Shown here in pieces: positions 58,153-64,000 of a DNA stretch of 64,000 nucleotides. Origin of the DNA: Thermochromatium tepidum ATCC 43061 (GTDB taxonomy: Bacteria > Pseudomonadota > Gammaproteobacteria > Chromatiales > Chromatiaceae); assembly GCF_009664085.1 (NCBI RefSeq), contig NZ_CP039268.1, forward strand, positions 357,501 through 421,500, written 5' to 3'. Within the stretch, counting starts at the first letter, position 1; every line of letters starts with the position of its first letter. The position numbers and the translations under genes are program-made. The notes beneath the pieces were generated by a model. That model worked only from the letters and a program-made list of their open reading frames with translations, searched no databases and was not told where the DNA came from.

Positions 58153-59075
58153 CGACTGACATGAAACGGGCACCCGAACGCTTTGGCAAGGTGGCACTCC
58201 TGATGGGTGGGCAGTCCGCCGAGCGCGAGATCTCGCTCAGGAGCGGGCGCATGGTGCATGAGTCCCTGCGGCGTCTTGGCGTTGCGGTCGAAGCGATCGA
58301 CCCAGACGCGACCCTCCTGGAGCGGCTGCGCAGCGGTGGATACGATCGCGCCTTCATCATCCTGCACGGTCGCGGCGGCGAGGACGGCCAGATCCAGGGG
58401 ACGCTTTCGACCCTGGGTCTGCCCTATACCGGCTCGGGCGTGCTCGGTTCGGCGCTGGGCATGGACAAATACCGCTGCAAGCTGGTCTGGCTCGGCTGTG
58501 GTCTGCCCACGGCCGACTTCGTGCTGCTGCGTGACGAGGGCGACCTGTCGTCCGCGGTCGCACTCGGCTTTCCGCTCATGATCAAGCCGGTGCACGAGGG
58601 TTCAAGCCTCGGCATGGCGCGCGTCGACTCGGTCGCGGACCTGGAGCGCGCCTGGCGCGCTGCCGCGGCGTTCGATCCCCTGGTGCTCGCCGAGCGCTGG
58701 ATCCAGGGCCCGGAGTTCACCTGTGCCATCCTCGGGCGCGAGGCACTCCCGCTGATCCGGCTGGAGACGCCGCACGTCTTTTACGACTATGAGGCCAAGT
58801 ACAGCGCCGACACCACCCGCTATCACTGCCCGAGCGGACTGGATGCCGAGGTCGAGGGGCGGCTGCGCGCACTAGCGCTGCGGGCGTTCGAGGTGGTGGG
58901 GGCCAGCGGCTGGGGCCGGGTCGATCTGATGCTCGACGCATCGGGTCAGCCCTTCCTGCTGGAGATCAACACGGTTCCAGGCATGACCGACCACAGTCTG
59001 GTCCCCATGGCGGCGCGTGCGGCCGGAATTGACTTCGATGATCTGGTTTGGCGCATTCTCGAGACGAGTCTCTAA
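58149..59075 (+). CDS. ddl: D-alanine--D-alanine ligase
   Basis: A 308-residue ATP-grasp enzyme that supplies D-Ala-D-Ala to MurF. VALLMGGQSAEREISLRSG, LHGRGGEDGQIQGTL, KPVHEGSSLGM and the C-terminal LEINTVPGMTDHSLVP form the substrate and ATP sites. Position and length correspond to DdlB of other dcw clusters. It is three bases from ftsQ. Confidence 0.95.
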   Translation: MTTDMKRAPERFGKVALLMGGQSAEREISLRSGRMVHESLRRLGVAVEAIDPDATLLERLRSGGYDRAFIILHGRGGEDGQIQGTLSTLGLPYTGSGVLGSALGMDKYRCKLVWLGCGLPTADFVLLRDEGDLSSAVALGFPLMIKPVHEGSSLGMARVDSVADLERAWRAAAAFDPLVLAERWIQGPEFTCAILGREALPLIRLETPHVFYDYEAKYSADTTRYHCPSGLDAEVEGRLRALALRAFEVVGASGWGRVDLMLDASGQPFLLEINTVPGMTDHSLVPMAARAAGIDFDDLVWRILETSL

Positions 59076-59078
59076 AAC

Positions 59079-59879
59079 GTGAACACAGTATCCGATAAGG
59101 CTGAAACCCGCCAGACGGCCCATCCGACATGGATGGGGACGCGCGTGCGTGCCCTGCTCGGGGGGCTGATCCTGCTTGCGTGCGGCGCGGTCGGCTGGCT
59201 GTTTTTGCTGTGGGAACCGACACTGCTGCCGATTCGGCTGATTCAGATCGAGGGCGAGGTGCATCATCATTCATCCCAGCAGCTCCAAGAACGACTGACC
59301 GAACGACTGCGGGGTGGTATCCTGACCGCCGATCTGGTCGAGCTCAAGCAGGCCGCCGAGGAGCTGCCCTGGGTCGGACAGGCGACCTTGCGCCGGGTCT
59401 GGCCGGATACCCTGAGGGTACAGGTCCAGGAATACCGGCCCATCGCGCGCTGGAGTCTCGATGGCCTGGTGACGGCCGACGGCATCGTCTTCCGCCCCCA
59501 TGACGACACCCTTCCGTCCAATCTGCCCCTGCTTGAAGGCGACGACAAGCGCGCGCCCGAGGTCACCGCTCGCTATCAGCGGTGGCAGGCCGCGTTCGAT
59601 CGCATCCATCAGAAGATCGAGTACCTGTCGGTTGACCCGCGTGGCGACTGGCGCCTGAGGCTCTCCACTGGGACCGAGTTGCGTCTGGGGACCGCACAGG
59701 TAGAGGAACGGCTTGCGCGCTATCTGGCGAGCGCCGCCCAGCTGGAAGCGGCAGGTCGGCCTCTCAAGGTCGATCTGCGTTACAGCAATGGTTTTGCGGT
59801 GACATGGGCACCGAACGCGGACACCGGGGTTCGAGCGTCTCCCGAGCGCGTAGCAGCGCGCGCAGGCAATCGAGGGTAA
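59079..59879 (+). CDS. ftsQ: Cell-division protein FtsQ
   Basis: A 266-residue bitopic divisome protein. One span (LLGGLILLACGAVGWLFLLW) is followed by the POTRA domain (IRLIQIEGEVHHHSSQQLQE to LPWVGQATLRRVWPDTLRV) and the FtsQ-type beta domain. It starts with GTG 59079, three bases after ddl, and is followed by ftsA after six bases. Confidence 0.94.
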   Translation: MNTVSDKAETRQTAHPTWMGTRVRALLGGLILLACGAVGWLFLLWEPTLLPIRLIQIEGEVHHHSSQQLQERLTERLRGGILTADLVELKQAAEELPWVGQATLRRVWPDTLRVQVQEYRPIARWSLDGLVTADGIVFRPHDDTLPSNLPLLEGDDKRAPEVTARYQRWQAAFDRIHQKIEYLSVDPRGDWRLRLSTGTELRLGTAQVEERLARYLASAAQLEAAGRPLKVDLRYSNGFAVTWAPNADTGVRASPERVAARAGNRG

Positions 59880-59885
59880 ATCTGG

Positions 59886-61121
59886 ATGGCGCGACGTAAC
59901 GACAAGAGTCTGCTGGTGGGTCTGGATATTGGAACCTCGAAGATCGCCTGTCTGGTCGGCGAGCTCAAGGACGACGACCAGATCGAGATCATTGGTCTTG
60001 GTACCCACCCCTCGCGCGGACTCAAGAAGGGTGTGGTGGTGGACATCGAGTCTACCGTGCAGGCGATCCAGCGCGCGGTCGAGCTGGCCGAGCTGATGGC
60101 CGATTGCGAGATCCACTCGGTCCATGTTGGAATCGCCGGCAGCCATATTCGCAGTCTCAATTCGCACGGCATCACCGCGATCAAGGAACACGAGGTCAAT
60201 CAGGCCGATGTTGATCGCGTCATCGAGGCCGCGCGCGCCGTGGCCATCCCGACCGATCAGAAGATCCTGCACATCCTGCCACAGGAGTTCATCATCGACG
60301 ACCAGGAGGGTATCCGCGAGCCGATCGGGATGTGCGGCGTGCGTCTAGAGGCCCGAGTGCACATGGTCACGGGTGCGGCCAGTGCGGCCCAGAATATCGT
60401 CAAGTGCGTCCGTCGCTGCGGGCTGGAGGTCGATGATCTGGTCTTGGCCCAGCTCAGTGCGAGCTACGCGGTGCTTAGCGAGGACGAGAAAGAGCTGGGC
60501 GTCTGTGTGGTCGACATCGGCGGTGGAACCACGGATCTGGCGGTCTTCACCGATGGCGCCATCCGACACACGGCCGTTATTCCGATCGCCGGCAATCAGG
60601 TCACCAACGACATCGCCGTGGCCCTGCGCACCCCGACCCAGCATGCCGAGCAGATCAAGATCCAGCATGCTTATGCACTGACCCAGCTCGAAACCAATGG
60701 GGATAGCATCGAAGTCCCCAGCATCGGTAACCGCCCGCCACGGCGGCTCTCGCGCCAGACCCTGGCCGAGGTCGTCGAGCCGCGCTACGAAGAGTTGTTG
60801 ACCCTGTTGCACAACGAGTTGCGACGTAGCGGCTTCGAGGATGTGATCGCCGGAGGTGTGGTGCTGACCGGGGGCAGCGCCAAGATGCGCGGTCTGATCG
60901 AGCTGGCCGAGGAGGTGTTACACATGCCGGTGCGTCTGGGGGTGCCCAATCGTGTGCTTGGCCCGTCGGAGGTCGTCGACAATCCTATCCATTCGACTGG
61001 GGTCGGACTGCTGATGTATGCGCGTCAGCATCGTTTTGCGCGTCGTTCGGATCCATCGGAAGGCTCGGGGTTGAGGGGGCTCCTGGGGCGTCTGCGCCAT
61101 TGGTTTCAAGGGAATTTCTGA
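59886..61121 (+). CDS. ftsA: Cell-division protein FtsA
   Basis: A 411-residue actin-like ATPase that ties FtsZ to the membrane. LLVGLDIGTSKIACLVGEL is the phosphate 1 motif, VVDIGGGTTDLAVFTDG phosphate 2, and GVVLTGGSAKMRGLIELAEE the adenosine motif. The C-terminal end (LRGLLGRLRHWFQGNF) is the amphipathic membrane-targeting helix. GAGGG lies before ATG 59886. Confidence 0.96.
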   Translation: MARRNDKSLLVGLDIGTSKIACLVGELKDDDQIEIIGLGTHPSRGLKKGVVVDIESTVQAIQRAVELAELMADCEIHSVHVGIAGSHIRSLNSHGITAIKEHEVNQADVDRVIEAARAVAIPTDQKILHILPQEFIIDDQEGIREPIGMCGVRLEARVHMVTGAASAAQNIVKCVRRCGLEVDDLVLAQLSASYAVLSEDEKELGVCVVDIGGGTTDLAVFTDGAIRHTAVIPIAGNQVTNDIAVALRTPTQHAEQIKIQHAYALTQLETNGDSIEVPSIGNRPPRRLSRQTLAEVVEPRYEELLTLLHNELRRSGFEDVIAGGVVLTGGSAKMRGLIELAEEVLHMPVRLGVPNRVLGPSEVVDNPIHSTGVGLLMYARQHRFARRSDPSEGSGLRGLLGRLRHWFQGNF

Positions 61122-61297
61122 TTCGATCCAGGCGACCAGACGAGGGCGCATCAGTAGGGCGGGTTTGATTTGGTTGATCGGTTGGCGCGTGCCGAGCGTG
61201 TCGACCGCGTCGGGGGTGTGGGACCTTATGCCCACGGCTATCATTCAAAGTTTCAAAGTTTATGGCGGTGCCTGAGTGGCGCCGGGGAGCAGATCAA

Positions 61298-62470
61298 ATG
61301 TTCGAATTGATGGATACCCACAGTCAGAATGCCGTCATCAAGGTCATCGGTGTCGGTGGTGGCGGCGGCAATGCCGTCAATCACATGGTCGCTTCAACCA
61401 TCGAGGGCGTGGATTTCATCTGTGCCAACACGGATGCCCAGGCCCTGCGTCACTGCAACGTCAAGACCATCTTGCAGCTGGGCGCCGGCATCACCAAGGG
61501 ACTGGGTGCGGGTGCCGACCCAGATGTCGGCCGTCATGCGGCGCTCGAGGATCGCGACCGCATCCAGGAGGCACTCGCAGGCGCCGACATGGTCTTCATC
61601 ACCGCCGGCATGGGTGGTGGCACGGGCACGGGCGCGGCGCCCATCGTCGCCCAGGTCGCTAAGGAACTCGGCATCCTGACGGTGGCCGTGGTCACCAAGC
61701 CCTTCCCCTTCGAGGGCACCAAGCGGCGACGTATCGCCGAGGAAGGCATCATGGAGCTGGCCCAGTATGTCGACTCGCTCATCACCATCCCCAATGAAAA
61801 ACTGCTGATGGTGCTGGGCAAGGACACGAGTCTGCTCGACGCCTTCAAGGCCGCCAACGACGTCCTGCTCAACGCCACCCAGGGCATCGCCGAGCTCATC
61901 ACCTGTCGCGGTCTGATCAATGTCGACTTCGCCGACGTCAAGACCGTGATGTCCAACATGGGTGTGGCCATGATGGGTACGGGCGCGGCACGTGGCGCGA
62001 ACCGCGCGCGCGAGGCCGCCGAGGCCGCGATCAGGAGCCCGCTGCTGGAAGACATCGATCTGGCCGGCGCCAAGGGGATCCTGGTCAACATCACTGCCGG
62101 TCTGAGCCTGACCATCGGCGAGTTCGACGAGGTCGGTAACACGGTGCGCGACTTCGCCGACGACGATGCCACAGTAGTCGTGGGGACCGTGGTCGATCCG
62201 GAACTGGAGGACGAGCTGCGCGTGACCGTGGTGGCCACCGGGCTTGGCGACCGGCGCGTCAAGGTCAAGCGCCCAACGGGTGAGCCATCCATCCGCCTGA
62301 TCACTGGAGAGGCAGCCGACTCGGCGCCCGATTATCGCGAGCTGGACCGCCGTCCGGCCGTCTATCGCAAGGGTTTGATCGGGGCAGGTTCGTCTGCGTC
62401 CGACAAGGGCGACGAAAACGATCTGGATTACCTGGATATTCCGGCCTTCCTGCGCCGTCAGGCGGATTGA
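61298..62470 (+). CDS. ftsZ: Cell-division GTPase FtsZ
   Basis: A 390-residue tubulin-like GTPase that forms the Z ring. The signature GGGTGTGAAPIVA binds GTP; NTDAQAL, KPFPFEGTKRRR and the T7-loop GLINVDFADVKTVM are complete. The C-terminal conserved peptide DYLDIPAFLRRQAD binds FtsA and ZipA. ATG 61298, behind GGGAG, gives the usual N-terminus. The 176-bp gap after ftsA holds a tandem TCAAAGTTT repeat (about 61243-61262) and no clear promoter. Confidence 0.97.
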   Translation: MFELMDTHSQNAVIKVIGVGGGGGNAVNHMVASTIEGVDFICANTDAQALRHCNVKTILQLGAGITKGLGAGADPDVGRHAALEDRDRIQEALAGADMVFITAGMGGGTGTGAAPIVAQVAKELGILTVAVVTKPFPFEGTKRRRIAEEGIMELAQYVDSLITIPNEKLLMVLGKDTSLLDAFKAANDVLLNATQGIAELITCRGLINVDFADVKTVMSNMGVAMMGTGAARGANRAREAAEAAIRSPLLEDIDLAGAKGILVNITAGLSLTIGEFDEVGNTVRDFADDDATVVVGTVVDPELEDELRVTVVATGLGDRRVKVKRPTGEPSIRLITGEAADSAPDYRELDRRPAVYRKGLIGAGSSASDKGDENDLDYLDIPAFLRRQAD

Positions 62471-62702
62471 TCAGGATGTTCCCTGTATTAAAAAAATGAT
62501 ATAAAACAAAGCTGTACTGCTTTTTTGAGCATCGAGCTTGAAAAAATTTCGGGAAAACCCTAGTATGGTCCTCGCCACGTCTCTGTGTCTGGGGGCGTGG
62601 GCGATCTCAATATAAGGGTCCGAGGCGCTGAGGCCTCGTGTCCGTCTCGAACGGCCGAATACCCAATGTTTGCCGTGGGTTATCATGGGAGATCCTCAAT
62701 CG
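62471..62702 (+). promoter_or_regulatory. ftsZ-lpxC intergenic region with candidate lpxC promoter
   Basis: Contains a weak terminator-like AAAGC/GCTTT hairpin running into six T (about 62508-62526), then TTGAAA (62538-62543) and TAGTAT (62561-62566) with ideal 17-bp spacing. This suggests lpxC has its own promoter after the dcw message ends. No gene is seen here. Confidence 0.6.
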
Positions 62703-63614
62703 ATGCTCAAGCAGCGTACACTGAAAAACACGATCCGGGCGACCGGGGTCGGATTGCATACGGGCGAAAAGGTCGAACTGACCCTGCGCCCGGCGGCACC
62801 CGACACGGGGATCGTCTTCCGCCGCATCGATCTGGATCGCCCGGTCACCATCGCGGCCACACCCTTCAACGTTGGCGATACGCGGTTGTCGACCACCCTG
62901 TTCAACGGCGATGTACGGATCTCAACCGTCGAGCATCTGCTGGCGGCCTTCGCCGGTCTAGGGATCGACAACGCCTATGTCGATCTGGCCGCCGCCGAGG
63001 TGCCGATCATGGACGGCAGCGCCGCGCCCTTTGTCTTTCTGTTGCAATCGGCAGGGATCGAGGAGCAGTCCAAGGCCAAGCGTTTCATCCAGATCAAACG
63101 CCCGGTCGAGGTGAGCGACGGCGACAAATTCGCGCGTCTTACCCCCTATGATGGATTCAGGGTGCGTTTTTCGATCGAGTTCGACCATCCAGCCTTTCAG
63201 TTGCGCGCGAACCAGGCCGAGTTCGATTTCTCGACCGCCTCCTTCGTGCGAGAACTGAGCCGGGCGCGCACCTTTGGGTTTTTGCGCGACATCGAGGCGC
63301 TGCACCGCCAGAACCTGGCCCTTGGCGGCAGTCTCGATAATGCCGTGGTGATCGACGAATACCGCATCCTGAACGAGGACGGACTGCGCTACGAAGACGA
63401 GTTCGTCCGGCACAAGATCCTGGATGCCATCGGCGATCTCTATCTATTGGGCCATACCCTGATCGGCGCCTTCGAGGGCCACAAGTCTGGGCACGCGCTC
63501 AACAATCTGCTGCTGCGCGCCCTCCTTGCCGATCGATCGGCCTGGGAAGAGGTCGTGTTCGAGGACTCCACCGCCGCGCCGATCTGTTATGCCCAGCCGG
63601 TACCCGCCCTTTGA
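62703..63614 (+). CDS. lpxC: UDP-3-O-acyl-N-acetylglucosamine deacetylase
   Basis: A 303-residue zinc enzyme that commits the pathway of lipid A synthesis. [17 protein letters not shown] holds the first zinc His, and [15 protein letters not shown] the second His and the Asp. [17 protein letters not shown] and [13 protein letters not shown] are also family stretches. ATG 62703 gives the standard N-terminus MLKQRTLKN. Its TGA abuts the converging dciA stop in a TGATCA palindrome. Confidence 0.96.
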   Translation: MLKQRTLKNTIRATGVGLHTGEKVELTLRPAAPDTGIVFRRIDLDRPVTIAATPFNVGDTRLSTTLFNGDVRISTVEHLLAAFAGLGIDNAYVDLAAAEVPIMDGSAAPFVFLLQSAGIEEQSKAKRFIQIKRPVEVSDGDKFARLTPYDGFRVRFSIEFDHPAFQLRANQAEFDFSTASFVRELSRARTFGFLRDIEALHRQNLALGGSLDNAVVIDEYRILNEDGLRYEDEFVRHKILDAIGDLYLLGHTLIGAFEGHKSGHALNNLLLRALLADRSAWEEVVFEDSTAAPICYAQPVPAL

Positions 63615-64000
63615 TCAGTCCGTCCTCCCCTCGGGCGTCGTGCGAGCGCCATGCCGTGCGAGTCGCCTGAGTGCCTCGCTCAGGCGCGGGTCACGCTGAT
63701 GCTCCGCTGCCTCCAGCAAATGTCTCGCTGCCGTCTCCGAGAGTCGGACGCGCCGGCTCACCGCGGCGCGTCCGGACGATTCGTGTTCAGGCAATCTGAT
63801 CTGAAATCCGACCGCTTCGACGTGGTAAGATTTCAGCGATGCCAAAATCTCACCTGCTAAAAAACGTGCGCGCATCAGCCATGCTGTGGAATCCAAGAAC
63901 AGCGTCAGGCGACCATCGGCAAGCCTCAGGTCCAGGCAGTGCGCGCCCAGCCGTCCAGGCAAAAGCGCCCGAATCTCGGCGACGAGCGTCGGTTCGTGTC
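63615..64000 (-). CDS. DciA/DUF721 family protein, 5' end outside window
   Basis: At least 128 codons on the minus strand, continuing past the window edge. LVAEIRALLPGRLGAHC, LFLDSTAWLMRARFLAGEIL and FQIRLPE follow the pattern of DUF721, the fold of the replicative-helicase loader DciA. The C-terminal part is Arg/Glu-rich and helical. DUF721 genes next to lpxC and secA are common in Gammaproteobacteria. The in-frame TTG at 63962 is unlikely to be the start since family-like sequence extends upstream of it. Confidence 0.75.
   Translation of the reverse strand, partial: HEPTLVAEIRALLPGRLGAHCLDLRLADGRLTLFLDSTAWLMRARFLAGEILASLKSYHVEAVGFQIRLPEHESSGRAAVSRRVRLSETAARHLLEAAEHQRDPRLSEALRRLARHGARTTPEGRTD

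Noticed and set aside
61243-61262. Tandem TCAAAGTTT repeat before ftsZ considered as a regulator site.
   Set aside because: Only two copies, no known motif and no promoter near; left as a note.

Overview
ORGANISM. The window comes from a purple sulfur bacterium of the Chromatiaceae (Gammaproteobacteria), most likely Thermochromatium tepidum or a very close relative. It carries a photosynthesis gene cluster for bacteriochlorophyll a and spirilloxanthin-type carotenoids, a pufBALMC operon with a tetraheme reaction-centre cytochrome, and a RubisCO-like protein. The LH1 alpha and beta chains carry the C-terminal residues (alpha Asp49-Asn50-Ile51; beta C-terminus ending Trp-Leu) known as the Ca2+ site of Tch. 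tepidum LH1. The PufL, PufM and PufC chains also match that species as I remember it; no database search was possible. LAYOUT. 1-1568: 3' part of 23S rRNA, 5S rRNA and a strong terminator. 1784-3631: rpoH, then bchO. 3671-9954: carotenoid genes crtIB (+), crtCD (-) and crtE (+), with TGT-N12-ACA palindromes (PpsR/CrtJ type) before crtI and, as a pair 8 bp apart, between crtD and crtE. 10038-24246: the crtF-bchCXYZ-pufBALMC superoperon. It is split between bchY and bchZ by about 3.9 kb of decayed insertion sequences (an IS607-type relic inside an IS4-type relic) and AT-richer accessory genes (DUF2442 relic, PIN-domain toxin with partner, GNAT relic). 24250-24908: a deleted group II intron just after the puf terminator. 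24948-37809: yjbQ, a RubisCO-like protein coupled to idi, lipA, sulP-murU (-), purC (-), a hypothetical gene, ridA, mltB, a Uma2-type gene, recG, an IS481 scrap and rppH. 37899-45346: ptsP, then glcD, dolP, yraN and lpoA on the minus strand, and rsmI. 45411-45772: RNase P RNA. 46088-62470: the division and cell-wall (dcw) cluster mraZ-rsmH-ftsL-ftsI-murF-mraY-murD-ftsW-murG-murC-murB-ddl-ftsQ-ftsA-ftsZ, then lpxC and a partial DciA/DUF721 gene on the minus strand. HOW IT WORKS TOGETHER. Idi and CrtE supply prenyl diphosphates. CrtB, CrtI, CrtC, CrtD and CrtF turn them into methoxylated carotenoids. BchO (metal insertion step), BchXYZ and BchC make bacteriochlorophyll, and the puf products assemble the LH1-RC core. 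PpsR/CrtJ-type sites before crtI, crtD/crtE and pufB suggest shared redox or light control. The dcw genes are nearly all stop-start overlapped and so probably one translationally coupled transcript, opened by MraZ-type repeats. UNUSUAL POINTS. murE is absent from its canonical place between ftsI and murF, where a 13-bp tandem duplication and a 20-codon relic lie. BchY appears to have exchanged its C-terminal tail at the IS junction. BchC carries an Ala-rich insert. crtC has no ordinary start codon in frame. I found no CRISPR array and no tRNA gene. No clear new multi-gene system stands out; the best leads are the murE loss scar, the split bch superoperon and the RLP-idi pair.
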